From: Rhodocyclales bacterium
GTDB lineage: Bacteria; Pseudomonadota; Gammaproteobacteria; Burkholderiales; Rhodocyclaceae
Assembly: GCA_028292505.1 (NCBI GenBank)
Contig: JAQGMF010000010.1
Span: 62,001 to 126,000 of the forward strand
Direction of reading: 5' to 3'
Length of the DNA stretch: 64,000 nt
Shown here: positions 35,854-45,695 of the stretch, one piece after another
How positions within the stretch are numbered: the first letter of the stretch is position 1
Layout: each line of letters starts with the position of its first letter
Notes under the pieces: generated by a model
Told to the model about the DNA's origin: nothing
Databases searched by the model: none
The model's input: only the letters and a program-made list of their open reading frames with translations
Program-made: the position numbers and the translations under genes

Positions 35854-37857
35854 ATGAACGTGCTGTTTGAAGAGGATGGCGTTTTCAAAACCGGCACTAT
35901 CCTCGCCGATAACGACAGCTCGCTGCAGGTTGAGACGCCGCACGGCAAACGCGTGAAGCTCAAGGCGAGCAACGTGCTGCTGCGTTACGCGAATCCGGCG
36001 GCAAGCGAATTACTGCAACGTGCCGAGGTGGAAGCAGCAACGCTCGAAACGGATTTCCTGTGGGAGATGTGCGGCGATGCGGAGTTCGCTTTCACCGAAT
36101 TCGCGCAGGACTATTTCGGCCATCCGCCGAACGCCATCGAGGCCACCGCCTTGCTGCAAGGTTTGCAGGCCTCCCCGATCCACTTCCACCGCAAAGGACG
36201 CGGGCGCTTCCGCAAGGCGCCATCGGAAATCCTGCAGGCAGCGCTCGCCGGCGCAGAAAAGAAGCGCCTGCAACAGGAAGCGATCACACGCATGAAGGAC
36301 GCATTGCTCGACGGCAAGTTGCCGGCAGAGTTCGAGCCCATGTTGCCGCAATTGCTCTATCGCCCGGACCGCAACAAGCTCGAAACCAAGGCACTCGAAG
36401 CAGCCTGCGAAGCGTCTGGTCTGTCGGTGCCGCACCTCATGCTCAAGGCCGGCGCCCTGCCTTCTTCCTATGAGTTCCTGCTCGGGCGTTTCCTGTTCGA
36501 GTATTTCCCGGAAGGTACAGGCTTTGCGCCGTTGCCTGCGCCCGCTGTGGTTGCCGAGCTACCGCTTGCCGCCGTGCAAGCCTTCTCCATCGACGATGCC
36601 ACCACGACAGAGATCGACGATGCGCTGTCGCTCACGCCGCGCGACGATGGTGGCTGGACCGTCGGCGTGCACATTGCAGCACCGGGCCTGGGTATCGCAC
36701 CGGGTTCGGACATCGACGCCATTGCCCGCAAGCGCCTGTCCACGGTCTACATGCCGGGCAACAAGATCACCATGCTGCCCGATGATCTGGTTGGCATATT
36801 CACATTGGGTGCAGGGTCGGCGCGGCCGGCCGTGTCGCTCTACGTCGAAGTCAACAGCGACTACTCGATCGCTGGCATGCGTTCGTGTATCGAGCGTGTG
36901 CCGGTGGCCGCCAATCTGCGCCACCATGACATCGAGCCGGAGTTCAACGAAGAAACGCTGGCTGATGGCGGTCCCGATTTCGCATTCAAACGCGAGCTGA
37001 CCGTACTGTGGGAATTCGCCTGCGTGCTCGAAGCGGGACGCGGCAAGCCCTCGGCGAACCAGACGATGATGGATTTCAACTACTACGTCGACTGGAATGT
37101 GCAGACGCAGGACGGTCCCGGCCAGATCAGCATCGAGCGCCGCAAGCGCGGCTCGCCGCTGGACAAACTGGTGGCCGAGCTGATGATTCTCGCCAATAGC
37201 AGCTGGGGCAAACTGCTGCATGAAGCTGGCATACCGGCCATCTACCGCGCACAGAGCGGCGGGCGCGTGCGCATGACCACGGCCGCCGCGCCGCACGACG
37301 GTCTGGGCGTCGACTGCTACGCGTGGTCGACCAGCCCGCTGCGGCGCTACGTCGACATGTGCAATCAATGGCAACTGCTGGCGCACCTGCGTGGCGAGGC
37401 GGCACCTTTCGCGCCAGGCTCGGCCGAACTGGCGGCTGCCATGAATGACTTTGACATAACCTACAAAGCCTACGCGGAATTCCAGCAAGGCATGGAGCGT
37501 TACTGGTGCCTGCGCTGGTTGCGACAGGCGGGCAACAAGGAGGTGTCGGCCCGCGTGTTGCGCGAGAATATCGTGCGACTCGAAGACGTGCCCTTCGTCT
37601 TCAAGGTCCATTCGCTGCCCAACCTCAACAACGGCGATCGCGTGTTGCTGTCGCTGGAGCAGTTCGACCTGATCGATGTCGAGCTGCGCGCCAAGTATGT
37701 CGGCACCTTGCCGCCGCTGGCGCAGAACGTGGAGATTGCCGGTGATGAAGAAGGCGAAGCTGCGGCGCTCGAGCTCGTTGCTGCGGATGCCGATGACGCC
37801 AGTACGGCGCTCGACGTGAGCATAGAGTCGACACCGGCGCAGGATGCGACGCAGTGA
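35854..37857 (+). CDS. rnb: RNB-domain exoribonuclease, RNase II family
   Basis: A protein of 667 residues. The RNB catalytic motif is SIDDATTTEIDDALSL (about 247-262), containing the metal-binding Asp residues, followed by GVHIAAPG and later ERRKRGSPLDKLVAELMI and WSTSPLRRYVDM. It should degrade RNA 3' to 5' processively. The N-terminal 200 residues are not the cold-shock domains of E. coli RNase II but the helical region of the betaproteobacterial type. The C-terminus is acidic. It is followed after 84 bases by a TonB-like gene, the order usual in Burkholderiales, where aroE often comes next (here it is elsewhere). Confidence 0.92.
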   Translation: MNVLFEEDGVFKTGTILADNDSSLQVETPHGKRVKLKASNVLLRYANPAASELLQRAEVEAATLETDFLWEMCGDAEFAFTEFAQDYFGHPPNAIEATALLQGLQASPIHFHRKGRGRFRKAPSEILQAALAGAEKKRLQQEAITRMKDALLDGKLPAEFEPMLPQLLYRPDRNKLETKALEAACEASGLSVPHLMLKAGALPSSYEFLLGRFLFEYFPEGTGFAPLPAPAVVAELPLAAVQAFSIDDATTTEIDDALSLTPRDDGGWTVGVHIAAPGLGIAPGSDIDAIARKRLSTVYMPGNKITMLPDDLVGIFTLGAGSARPAVSLYVEVNSDYSIAGMRSCIERVPVAANLRHHDIEPEFNEETLADGGPDFAFKRELTVLWEFACVLEAGRGKPSANQTMMDFNYYVDWNVQTQDGPGQISIERRKRGSPLDKLVAELMILANSSWGKLLHEAGIPAIYRAQSGGRVRMTTAAAPHDGLGVDCYAWSTSPLRRYVDMCNQWQLLAHLRGEAAPFAPGSAELAAAMNDFDITYKAYAEFQQGMERYWCLRWLRQAGNKEVSARVLRENIVRLEDVPFVFKVHSLPNLNNGDRVLLSLEQFDLIDVELRAKYVGTLPPLAQNVEIAGDEEGEAAALELVAADADDASTALDVSIESTPAQDATQ

Positions 37858-37941
37858 GCGTGGCACGAGGGGCGTCGGCCACCTTCGCGCGGCTGTCGGA
37901 CAGCTCTCGTCGCGCCTTGAGCCGGGCGTAGAATCTGCCGC

Positions 37942-38934
37942 ATGCCGCAACAACCGCACCGCAGCGCAAGCAACGCACCTGCCAGATCCGGCAAGAGGAC
38001 GACTGCTCCTCAGGCGGCGCTGCTATTGGCCAAGCCGCTGGAGCCATTGCCGGTTGCCACCCCCGGCGCCGGCATCCCGATCGGCATCTTCGTGTCCTTT
38101 GTTGCACATGTATTTGTCATAGGCTTTCTCGGCTTTTCGATGCCGGACGGTGGCGCGCGCAAGGAGAAGCCGCATCTCGACGTGGTCATCGTCAATGCCA
38201 AGCACAGTCAGGCGCCGCGCAACGCGCAGGCTCTGGCACAAGCCAATATGGAAGGCGGCGGCAATACCGATACCAAGGATCTGCCCACCACGCCGCTGCC
38301 GCCCGAGCATAGCGACCAGGCCGGCGATGCCTTGCAGGATGCCAGTAAGCACGTCGAGTCTCTCGAAGCGCGCCAGCGCACACTGCTGGCGCAAGCCAGG
38401 GCCATTGTCGCCGTCGAGCAGGCGACGGGTCGCCGCACGGACCAGCAGACGCCAAGCGATGCACCGAAGCTCGGCGACGCGCTTGAAGACAAGACGCACG
38501 CGATGGCCAAGCAGGAAGCCGTGGTTGATAGATTGTTACGTCAATACGCGGCGCGCCCGCGCAAGACCATCATCTCACCGAGCACGCAACAGTCCGGCTT
38601 CGCGCTGTACACGGTGGCGTGGCGCAAGACGGTCGAAGATGTCGGCAATCTGAAATTTCCAAAGGATGCGAACGGCAAGGCGCTATATGGCAGCGTCATG
38701 CTCTCGATAGAAATCGACCGCAAGGGCCGATTGGTCGATTCGTCAGTGGAACGCACATCGGGCAACAAGCGGCTCGACGAAGCGGCGCTGCGCATCGTGC
38801 GTCTGGCTTCGCCTTTCAAGCCGCTGCCGCCGGAGACGGCTCGCGACACGGACATCCTCGTGATGGTAGAGACTTTCAGGTTCCAGCAAGTCCTGGGGGA
38901 TTCAACGCTGGAAGTGAAGAACGGGCCGCAGTAG
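37942..38934 (+). CDS. TonB-family energy transducer-like protein
   Basis: A protein of 330 residues with a cytoplasmic N-terminus and one membrane helix (about 48-66, IGIFVSFVAHVFVIGFLGF). PHLDVVIVNAKHSQAP comes next, a motif typical of betaproteobacterial TonB-like proteins beside rnb. A helical periplasmic linker leads to a TonB C-terminal domain (about 235-320, LYGSVMLSIEIDRKGRLVDS and RLDEAALRIVRLASPFKPL). It may transmit energy or bridge envelope layers; no exbBD is nearby. Two TonB/TolA-like proteins occur in this window (the other at 1-1810). Confidence 0.9.
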   Translation: MPQQPHRSASNAPARSGKRTTAPQAALLLAKPLEPLPVATPGAGIPIGIFVSFVAHVFVIGFLGFSMPDGGARKEKPHLDVVIVNAKHSQAPRNAQALAQANMEGGGNTDTKDLPTTPLPPEHSDQAGDALQDASKHVESLEARQRTLLAQARAIVAVEQATGRRTDQQTPSDAPKLGDALEDKTHAMAKQEAVVDRLLRQYAARPRKTIISPSTQQSGFALYTVAWRKTVEDVGNLKFPKDANGKALYGSVMLSIEIDRKGRLVDSSVERTSGNKRLDEAALRIVRLASPFKPLPPETARDTDILVMVETFRFQQVLGDSTLEVKNGPQ

Positions 38935-38939
38935 CAGCG

Positions 38940-41711
38940 CTAGTCGTTGGCAGCGATATAGGGCAGGCGCAATCTGTTCTCGGCTTCCTCGGCAGACACG
39001 GGCTTGCTGAGCACATAGCCCTGCGCAAGATCGCAACCGAAGTCGCGCAATGCCGCCAAGGTGTGCACATCTTCCACGCCTTCGGCAACCACCTGCAAGC
39101 CAAGACTGTGCGCAAGGCCAATGGTGGACCGGACGATGATGGCATCCTGCTCGTCGATGAGCATGTCGCGCACAAAGGAGCGATCGATCTTCAGTGCATG
39201 CAGCGGCAGTCGCTTGAGATAGGCCAGCGATGAATAGCCGGTGCCAAAATCGTCGATCGACAAACGCATGCCTTGTTCGACGAGGCGTTCGACCACCGAC
39301 ATGGCGCGATTCGGATCGCCGATCAGCGCCGTCTCAGTGATCTCCAGTTCGAGCAGATGCGGCGGCACGCCGTACTCTTCGAGCAAAGCAGCCATCGAAT
39401 CGGGGAAGGTCACGTCGAGCAGATTACGTGTCGACAGATTGATGGAAACCGGCAGGTCCAGGCCGCGTTCGTGCCACTCGCGCATATGCTCCAGGGCGCG
39501 GCGCGCAACCCATAGCGTAAGCGGACGGATGAGATCGCTGGTCTCGGCGAACTGGATGAACTCGCCCGGCGGAATCAAGCCGAGCTGCGGATGCACCCAG
39601 CGCACCAACGCTTCGCTACCCGACCATGCCCCGCTCACGAGATCGAGCTTGGGCTGGAAGTGCAGGACCAACTGATTGCCGACAATTGCCGAGCCGAGTT
39701 CCGTGATCATCGCCAGGCGACGCGGATTATGCTGATCGAGTTCTGCGTCATACGCACTGACATTGCCGACCGTACTCTTGGCAGCATACATGGCGACGTC
39801 GGCACAACGCAGTAGCGCGTTGCTGGAGTCTCCATGCTGCGGATAGATGGCAACACCGATGCTGCCGCCGAGTTCGATAGCAATGCCCTGTACATTGAAT
39901 GGCCGACGCAAGGCGGCAACCATTTCGAGCGCCACATCGTTGGCGGCGGCGAGACTGTCGGTGACGCGCAGGAGAATCGCAAATTCGTCGCCGCCGAGCC
40001 GCGCCAGCATGGCGTCGCGCACCAACAGGGCTTCACGCAAGCGCTCGCCGACGAGCTTGATGAGCATGTCACCGGCATGATGGCCGAGCGTGTCATTCAC
40101 TTCCTTGAAGCGATCCAGGTCGAGCAGCATCAGGCTGACGGATTGCGCACGTTCGCTGGCCTGGCGAATGGCACGCGTCGCTTCGCGATGCAGATGTGCG
40201 CGGTTGGGCAGCAGCGTCAGCGAATCGTGCATCGCTTGATGTTCCAGCACCTGCACGTGGCGCGCGTTGACCATGGCCAGCGAAACGGTCTGGCAAACGG
40301 TGTTGAGTGTTTCCATTTCGATGTCGCCGAACACGACATTGGCTTCGTGGAACAGCAAGCCGATGCTGCCCAGCGGCTCCTCGCCGAAAAGCAGGGGCAA
40401 TACGACCAGCGACTTGACGCCGCGTTTGACCAAGCCCGCCTTGGCCTCATGAACTATGCGTTCATCATGTTCGATATCGCCGCTGACGAGAATGCGGCGC
40501 TCCGCAATGGCGCGGCCTGCCAGGCTACCCTTGAGCGGTATATGTTCAGTATCCTTTACCAGCAGGATATCGGCGCCATCGCCATCGACGGCGATGCGTT
40601 GCAGCGTCTCGCCGTCCGGTTGTGCGCGCAGGAAACTGATGCACGGCACGTCCTGCAACATGCGTAACACACGTACAGTCTCTTCAGCGATTTGATATAC
40701 ATCCGTCATGCCGTGCAACCTGCTGGCAAGGCGATTGACCACCAGCAGTGCGCCGTTGCGGCGTGCCAGCAACAGCGCCGACTGATGACGCATGCGCTCT
40801 GTCTGACGTCGTTCGGTGACGTCGCGGATGATGGCCATCACCACGCGCTCGCTGCCTGTCAAGATCGATGATGCGCTGATTTCCGCTTCCCATTCGGCGC
40901 CGTTGGGCCGACGGAACACCCACTCGAAATAGGCCGGTGTGCCGTCTTCGATTTCCTTGAGGATGGCCGTCAGGTGCGGCGCGGAGAGTTGTCCGTTGGG
41001 CTGGATCGGCGGCGACATATCGCTGCGCACCGTGCCCATCAATTCATCGCGACTGCGGGCGAACAGCGTCAGGGCCAATGGATTGCAGTCGATGATGGCC
41101 CCGCCCTTGAGCGTCAGGATGGCATCGCCGGCCGCATTGAACAGTGTGCGATAGCGCCGTTCGCTGTCCTTGAGCGAGTGGAACATGAGCAACTGCGAAA
41201 CAAGATCGGCGGCCGATGTCGCGAAGTTCTGCTCTTCGCGGCTCCACAGGCGCGCGCTCCCGACATGCTCTATGCATAACACGCCACAAAATCTGCCCGC
41301 ATTGTGCAAGGTAGCATCGAGCATGGCGCCGATGCCATTTGGAATGAGATAAGCGGACGCGAATTCTGCCGTGCGATAGTCGTTTATGGCATCGGCCGCA
41401 TCGATGACACGCCCCGCCACCAGGGCACGGAAGTAAGCCGGGTAATCGCGCGCCTGCAGCTTGCCGCCACGCTCGAAGCGGCCTTCAGGCACGAGCAATT
41501 GCTGCACACAATCGATCGACGGCTCATCCTCCTGCGATAGCCAGACGCCGACACGAGCGACGTCGAGCGCTTGTGCAACACTTGCTGTGAGGTGGCGCAA
41601 TGCGCCATTCAAATCGCTCTGCCACAGAGCTTCGTCCTTGGAAAGACGAATGAACGCCGACTGCAGGCTGTTTGAAAGATTGTCGAGGTGCTCCACGGAC
41701 GGAAATATCAT
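38940..41711 (-). CDS. GGDEF-EAL c-di-GMP protein with GAF and PAS sensor domains
   Basis: A protein of 923 residues from ATG 41711. In order: GAF (about 25-180), PAS (about 190-310), a second GAF (about 330-500), GGDEF (about 510-670) and EAL (about 690-915). Both catalytic motifs are intact: LGGDEFAIL with the preceding LDRFKEVNDTLGH, and SEALVRWVHP with EITETAL, SIDDFGTGYSSL and AEGVED. It could thus make or break c-di-GMP, with direction set by the sensors. No membrane helix, so it is cytoplasmic. In-frame ATG 41741 would add 10 residues. It converges with the TonB-like gene, 5 bases between stops. Confidence 0.93.
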   Translation of the reverse strand: MIFPSVEHLDNLSNSLQSAFIRLSKDEALWQSDLNGALRHLTASVAQALDVARVGVWLSQEDEPSIDCVQQLLVPEGRFERGGKLQARDYPAYFRALVAGRVIDAADAINDYRTAEFASAYLIPNGIGAMLDATLHNAGRFCGVLCIEHVGSARLWSREEQNFATSAADLVSQLLMFHSLKDSERRYRTLFNAAGDAILTLKGGAIIDCNPLALTLFARSRDELMGTVRSDMSPPIQPNGQLSAPHLTAILKEIEDGTPAYFEWVFRRPNGAEWEAEISASSILTGSERVVMAIIRDVTERRQTERMRHQSALLLARRNGALLVVNRLASRLHGMTDVYQIAEETVRVLRMLQDVPCISFLRAQPDGETLQRIAVDGDGADILLVKDTEHIPLKGSLAGRAIAERRILVSGDIEHDERIVHEAKAGLVKRGVKSLVVLPLLFGEEPLGSIGLLFHEANVVFGDIEMETLNTVCQTVSLAMVNARHVQVLEHQAMHDSLTLLPNRAHLHREATRAIRQASERAQSVSLMLLDLDRFKEVNDTLGHHAGDMLIKLVGERLREALLVRDAMLARLGGDEFAILLRVTDSLAAANDVALEMVAALRRPFNVQGIAIELGGSIGVAIYPQHGDSSNALLRCADVAMYAAKSTVGNVSAYDAELDQHNPRRLAMITELGSAIVGNQLVLHFQPKLDLVSGAWSGSEALVRWVHPQLGLIPPGEFIQFAETSDLIRPLTLWVARRALEHMREWHERGLDLPVSINLSTRNLLDVTFPDSMAALLEEYGVPPHLLELEITETALIGDPNRAMSVVERLVEQGMRLSIDDFGTGYSSLAYLKRLPLHALKIDRSFVRDMLIDEQDAIIVRSTIGLAHSLGLQVVAEGVEDVHTLAALRDFGCDLAQGYVLSKPVSAEEAENRLRLPYIAAND

Positions 41712-41914
41712 TGTGCTCTTCTGGTTGCCGCTTACGTCCATTACGTTGATTCGCCGGCCAGCGTGGACGCCAGTTCGGCTATCAATGTCTCCTTGAGGGT
41801 CAACGGCGGAGCGAAGGAGGTCCACAGGGTGAGCAGGGCTTGCAGGCAGTCGGCGATGCAGAGCCAGACGAGACGCGGCATTCGCTCGCGAAGAAGTGCG
41901 CCGCAGAACGCAAA

Positions 41915-41944
41915 CAGGGCGCCAAACACGCGTTTGGCGCCCTG
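41915..41944. terminator. strong hairpin after ilvD
   Basis: CAGGGCGCCAAAC (41915-41927), loop ACGC, GTTTGGCGCCCTG (41932-41944): a perfect 13-bp stem 15 bases after the ilvD stop on the minus strand. It is followed by TTTG rather than a long T-run, so it is probably a terminator or mRNA-stabilising hairpin. Confidence 0.7.
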
Positions 41945-41959
41945 CGCGATGTGACGGAT

Positions 41960-43816
41960 TTAACGCTGGACTTGCGTTACATCGCGGACGGCGCCAGTGT
42001 CGGCACTGGTCGTCAAGGCCGCGTAGGCTTGTAGTGCCGCCGAGACTTGGCGCACGCGGTTGGCGGGCTTCCAGCCTTCGACGCCGCGTGCGTCCATTGC
42101 CGCGCGCCGTTTGCTCAGCTCGGCATCCGGAATCGCCAGCCGGATGCTGCGATTAGGAATATCAACCTCGATGGTGTCGCCGTTTTCGATCAACGCGATG
42201 GCGCCGCCCATTGCCGCTTCCGGCGAAGCGTGGCCGATCGACAGCCCCGACGTGCCACCGGAAAAGCGGCCATCGGTCAGCAAGGCGCACTGCTTGCCGA
42301 GACCCTGCGACTTCAGGTACGAAGTCGGGTAGAGCATCTCCTGCATGCCGGGTCCGCCCTTGGGGCCTTCGTAGCGTATGACAACGACATCGCCAGCCAC
42401 CACTTCGTTGCCGAGGATCGCTTCGACGGCCTCATCCTGGCTTTCATAGACGCGCGCTTTGCCACTGAATTTCCAGATCGACTCGTCGACGCCCGCGGTC
42501 TTCACGATGCAGCCGTTCTCGGCGATGTTGCCGTAGAGCACGGCCAGGCCACCATCTTTCGAATATGCATTGGCAATATCGCGGATACAACCCGAAGTGC
42601 GATCAAGATCCAGCTCGGTGAAACGCTTGTCCTGGCTGAACGCCACTTGTGTCGGTACGCCGCCGGGCGCAGCGCGGTAGAAATCGAATATGTGATTGTC
42701 ATGCGCGTGCATGACATCCCAGGTATGCAAGGCTTCGCCCAGGGTCTTGGTGTGAACGGTGTAGGTGTCGCGGTTGAGGAGGCCGCCACGGTCCAGCTCG
42801 GCGAGAATGCCGAACACGCCACCGGCGCGATGCACGTCTTCGATGTGGTACTTGTCGGTCGCTGGCGCAACCTTGCACAGGCACGGAACCTTGCGCGAGA
42901 TGCGGTCGATGTCCTTCATCTTGAAATCGACCTTGGCTTCGCTCGCAGCGGCAAGCAGGTGCAGGACAGTGTTGGTGGAGCCGCCCATGGCGACGTCCAG
43001 ACTCACTGCATTCTCGAATGCCTTGTAGCTGGCTATCGAACGCGGCAATACGCTTTCGTCATCGTGCTCGTAGTAGCGCTTGCACAGGTCCACGACCGTG
43101 CGGCCAGCACGCAGGAACAGTTGCTTGCGATCGGCGTGCGTGGCCACCACCGTGCCATTGCCCGGCAGCGAGAGGCCGAGCGCTTCGGTGAGGCAGTTCA
43201 TGGAGTTGGCCGTGAACATGCCGGAGCAGGAGCCACAGGTCGGACATGCGGCACTTTCAATGGCAGCCACATCGGCATCGGAAACATTCTTGTCCGCCGC
43301 CTTGACCATGGCATCGACGAGATCGAGCTTGATGACCTGTGTGCCGTCGGCCGATTTGACCTTGCCAGCTTCCATCGGGCCGCCCGAGACAAAGACTGCC
43401 GGAACATTGAGGCGCAACGCGGCCATCAGCATCCCCGGCGTGATCTTGTCGCAATTGGAGATGCACACCATGGCGTCGGCACAGTGCGCGTTGACCATAT
43501 ACTCGACGGAGTCGGCGATCAGCTCGCGCGAGGGCAACGAGTAGAGCATGCCACCGTGGCCCATGGCGATGCCATCGTCCACGGCAATGGTATGGAATTC
43601 CTTGGCTACGCCACCGGCTGCTTCGATTTCGCGCGCCACCATCTGACCCAGGTCTTTGAGGTGCACGTGACCAGGCACGAACTGCGTGAAGCTGTTAACG
43701 ACGGCGATGATGGGTTTGCCGAAATCGCCGTCCTTCATGCCCGTGGCGCGCCACAGCGCGCGGGCGCCCGCCATGTTGCGGCCGTGAGTGGTGGTACGGG
43801 AACGGTATTGCGGCAT
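41960..43816 (-). CDS. ilvD: dihydroxy-acid dehydratase
   Basis: A protein of 618 residues. It dehydrates 2,3-dihydroxy-isovalerate and its methylvalerate analogue in isoleucine and valine synthesis, using an iron-sulphur cluster and Mg. Signature motifs are [15 protein letters not shown] (about 119-133) and [19 protein letters not shown], which carry the cluster Cys residues, and [19 protein letters not shown] near the C-terminus. Starts at ATG 43816 after GGAGA. The length matches the E. coli enzyme (616). Divergent from lgt by 97 bases, a pairing common in betaproteobacteria. Confidence 0.97.
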   Translation of the reverse strand: MPQYRSRTTTHGRNMAGARALWRATGMKDGDFGKPIIAVVNSFTQFVPGHVHLKDLGQMVAREIEAAGGVAKEFHTIAVDDGIAMGHGGMLYSLPSRELIADSVEYMVNAHCADAMVCISNCDKITPGMLMAALRLNVPAVFVSGGPMEAGKVKSADGTQVIKLDLVDAMVKAADKNVSDADVAAIESAACPTCGSCSGMFTANSMNCLTEALGLSLPGNGTVVATHADRKQLFLRAGRTVVDLCKRYYEHDDESVLPRSIASYKAFENAVSLDVAMGGSTNTVLHLLAAASEAKVDFKMKDIDRISRKVPCLCKVAPATDKYHIEDVHRAGGVFGILAELDRGGLLNRDTYTVHTKTLGEALHTWDVMHAHDNHIFDFYRAAPGGVPTQVAFSQDKRFTELDLDRTSGCIRDIANAYSKDGGLAVLYGNIAENGCIVKTAGVDESIWKFSGKARVYESQDEAVEAILGNEVVAGDVVVIRYEGPKGGPGMQEMLYPTSYLKSQGLGKQCALLTDGRFSGGTSGLSIGHASPEAAMGGAIALIENGDTIEVDIPNRSIRLAIPDAELSKRRAAMDARGVEGWKPANRVRQVSAALQAYAALTTSADTGAVRDVTQVQR

Positions 43817-43913
43817 AAGAGAATCTCCGGTTCCTGTCGATTGCGAAAAACAGCACGACAGGATGATGTGGTTCAATTGAGCCCTTCATTCTAGCCCAAG
43901 CCCACTGCCGCTC

Positions 43914-44795
43914 ATGCTCGTCCACCCACAGTTTGATCCGATTGCCCTGTCCCTCGGCCCACTGCACGTCCGCTGGTATGGCCTCATGTATCTCGTGGCC
44001 TTCCTGTTGTTCGTCACACTAGGCAAATATCGCGCACGCAAGAACCTGCTGTCCGGCTGGGTGCCGAGCGATGTGGACGATCTGCTTTTCTACGGCGCGC
44101 TGGGCGTGGTATTGGGCGGCCGGCTTGGCTACGTCATCTTCTACAAACTGGGTTACTACCTTGCCCACCCGATCGAGATCGCCTACATCTGGCAGGGTGG
44201 CATGAGCTTTCACGGCGGCTTCATCGGCGTTCTTGTCGCGCTATGGCTCTTCGGACGCAAGACGAAAAAGAGCTTCTGGCAGGTTGCGGATTTCGTCGCG
44301 CCGCTGGTGCCAACCGGCCTGGCGGCGGGCCGCATGGGCAATTTCATCAATGGCGAACTGTGGGGCCGCATCGCTTCGCCAACCACGCCCTGGGCCATGC
44401 TCTTCCCACAGGCACGTGCTGAAGACGTGGCCGCCGTGCAGGCCAATCCATCCCTGCAACAAGCACTCGTATCCTACGTCGACAAGTTCGATCACCTGCA
44501 GCACTTCGCCTTGCCGCGCCACCCGTCGCAGCTCTATCAGTTCGCACTGGAAGGACTCACGCTGTTCATCATCCTGTGGCTGTACACGCGCAAACCCCGG
44601 CCACTTGCTGCAGCCTCGGCACTCTTTCTGATCGGCTATGGCGTGTTCCGCTTCATCGCCGAATATGGCCGCGAACCCGATGACTTCCTGGGGCTGCTTG
44701 CCTTCAACCTGTCGATGGGTCAGTTGCTAAGCCTGCCGATGATCCTCATCGGCATTGGTCTATGGATCTGGGCGCATCGCAAACGCACCCGGTGA
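43914..44795 (+). CDS. lgt: prolipoprotein diacylglyceryl transferase
   Basis: A protein of 293 residues with seven membrane segments. It transfers diacylglyceryl from phosphatidylglycerol to the lipobox Cys of prolipoproteins. Key motifs are [13 protein letters not shown] (catalytic His of the HGG region), the Lgt signature [14 protein letters not shown] (about 141-154) and [14 protein letters not shown]. An internal [13 protein letters not shown] is also typical. The last 36 bases overlap the 3' end of the Doc-like toxin gene on the other strand, so the two genes are convergent and share sequence. Confidence 0.96.
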   Translation: MLVHPQFDPIALSLGPLHVRWYGLMYLVAFLLFVTLGKYRARKNLLSGWVPSDVDDLLFYGALGVVLGGRLGYVIFYKLGYYLAHPIEIAYIWQGGMSFHGGFIGVLVALWLFGRKTKKSFWQVADFVAPLVPTGLAAGRMGNFINGELWGRIASPTTPWAMLFPQARAEDVAAVQANPSLQQALVSYVDKFDHLQHFALPRHPSQLYQFALEGLTLFIILWLYTRKPRPLAAASALFLIGYGVFRFIAEYGREPDDFLGLLAFNLSMGQLLSLPMILIGIGLWIWAHRKRTR

Positions 44796-45182
44796 AACGC
44801 AGCGCTGGGTAATGTGGGTGCGCAGCCAAGCCGCGAACATTGCGTCGTCCAGCTCGCCTGCGGCGATTGCAAGGATGGTTAGCGTCGCCTCAGCCTGCGT
44901 TGCAACGAGTCGATAACCATTGAGATACAAGAACAGGCCAACTGCCAGGAAGGCAGTACGCTTGTTGCCATCAACGAAGGCGTGATTTTTGGCGAGTCCC
45001 AATCCATATGCCGCCGCAAGATCTGCGATATCCGGCTGGCCGTAAGCGACCAAGTTGAGTGGGCGCGCCAGAGCCGAATCAAGCAAGCCTTCGTCGCGCA
45101 TGCCTGTTGCGCCGCCATGCACGCTAAGACTTTCGTCATGTAGCAGAAGCAGAGCGCGCTTGTCGACCCAAAGCCAGCTCAT
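44760..45182 (-). CDS. Doc-family (Fic fold) toxin
   Basis: A protein of 140 residues with the Fic/Doc core [14 protein letters not shown] (about 66-79; consensus HxFx[DE]GNKR), the catalytic loop by which Doc phosphorylates and Fic AMPylates targets. The N-terminal [17 protein letters not shown] and LLDSALARP are typical of death-on-curing proteins. The start overlaps the antitoxin stop by four bases (ATGA). The 3' end overlaps lgt by 36 bases on the opposite strand, so the last dozen residues are constrained by an essential gene. Confidence 0.9.
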   Translation of the reverse strand: MSWLWVDKRALLLLHDESLSVHGGATGMRDEGLLDSALARPLNLVAYGQPDIADLAAAYGLGLAKNHAFVDGNKRTAFLAVGLFLYLNGYRLVATQAEATLTILAIAAGELDDAMFAAWLRTHITQRCVSPGAFAMRPDP

Positions 45183-45403
45183 TTGGCCAATGCGTGAAAC
45201 GTATCCCGAAACTCGCGCATGAACTCGCGTCCGGCATTGAGCTGCTGTTCGAGCGCGGGATCGTAAGGCGTGAGATTGAGGCCATCGGGCGTCGATGTGC
45301 AAAACAAAGCGTCGCCCTTCTCCAGCTTCAGATGCGCCAATACTTCCTTGGGCAGGATGACGCCTACGGAATTGCCAATTTGAGTGAGTTTCAAGGCATG
45401 CAT
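45179..45403 (-). CDS. AbrB/MazE-type antitoxin of the Doc-like toxin
   Basis: A protein of 74 residues. The N-terminus is a swapped-hairpin AbrB/MazE domain (LKLTQIGNSVGVILPKEVLA), which should bind DNA as a dimer. The C-terminus is polar and should wrap and block the toxin. GGAG lies 8 bases before ATG 45403; the upstream in-frame TTG 45415 would lose it. The gene leads the pair, and a perfect palindrome at 45420-45435 just upstream is the likely operator for autorepression. Confidence 0.88.
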   Translation of the reverse strand: MHALKLTQIGNSVGVILPKEVLAHLKLEKGDALFCTSTPDGLNLTPYDPALEQQLNAGREFMREFRDTFHALAK

Positions 45404-45419
45404 GGCTTTCTCCAACGGT

Positions 45420-45435
45420 TATAACGTTTGTTATA
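45420..45435. promoter_or_regulatory. palindromic operator of the Doc antitoxin operon
   Basis: TATAAC-GTTT-GTTATA is an inverted repeat with perfect 6-bp arms, 17 bases before the antitoxin start codon on the minus strand. Its AT-richness suggests it overlaps the -10 region. The binding protein is inferred. Confidence 0.6.
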
Positions 45436-45481
45436 TTAGCCCGCTGCCGCACAAAAGCAAGCCTGTCAAGTCGACCGAACG

Positions 45482-45487
45482 TATAAT
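45482..45487 (+). promoter_or_regulatory. -10 element of the riboswitch-controlled exporter gene
   Basis: A consensus TATAAT lies 19 bases before the GGGAGTAG block of the riboswitch. Transcription would start near 45494, giving a leader of about 200 bases. No good -35 is visible. Confidence 0.6.
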
Positions 45488-45496
45488 CCGTCGCGT

Positions 45497-45620
45497 CATC
45501 AGGGAGTAGCCTTCTTCTTACGAAGAACCTGCATCAACAGACTTGGCACCGACGCAAGCTCGGGGCCGTGGTGCAGGTGACGTGACCGCCGTTGGCGAGT
45601 CCGTTTGGCGAGACTTTTGA
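45497..45620 (+). ncRNA. yybP-ykoY-like manganese riboswitch
   Basis: The leader of the UPF0016 exporter gene holds the 5' hallmark AGGGAGTAGC (45501-45510) and the 3' hallmark TTGGCGAGACTTTT (about 45605-45618), matching the yybP-ykoY consensus GGGGAGUAG and UGGCNAGACC. A hairpin region lies between them (CCTGCA near 45528 pairs with TGCAGG at 45572). A long stem follows (TGACTGC ... GCAGTCA, 45618-45659) that could act as the expression platform before the ribosome site. This class binds Mn(II) and switches on Mn exporters, which fits the gene behind it. Exact ends are approximate. Confidence 0.75.
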
Positions 45621-45695
45621 CTGCTTCGGCGCCGACGGGTCGGCTGGCTGAGGCAGTCATTGTTTCGTCCACAGCCGACCCGCAGGATCACTCAA

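Noticed and set aside
42047..43894. 615-residue open frame on the plus strand
   Set aside because: It is the antisense of ilvD, whose motifs are unmistakable; a long open antisense frame is a side effect of high GC content.
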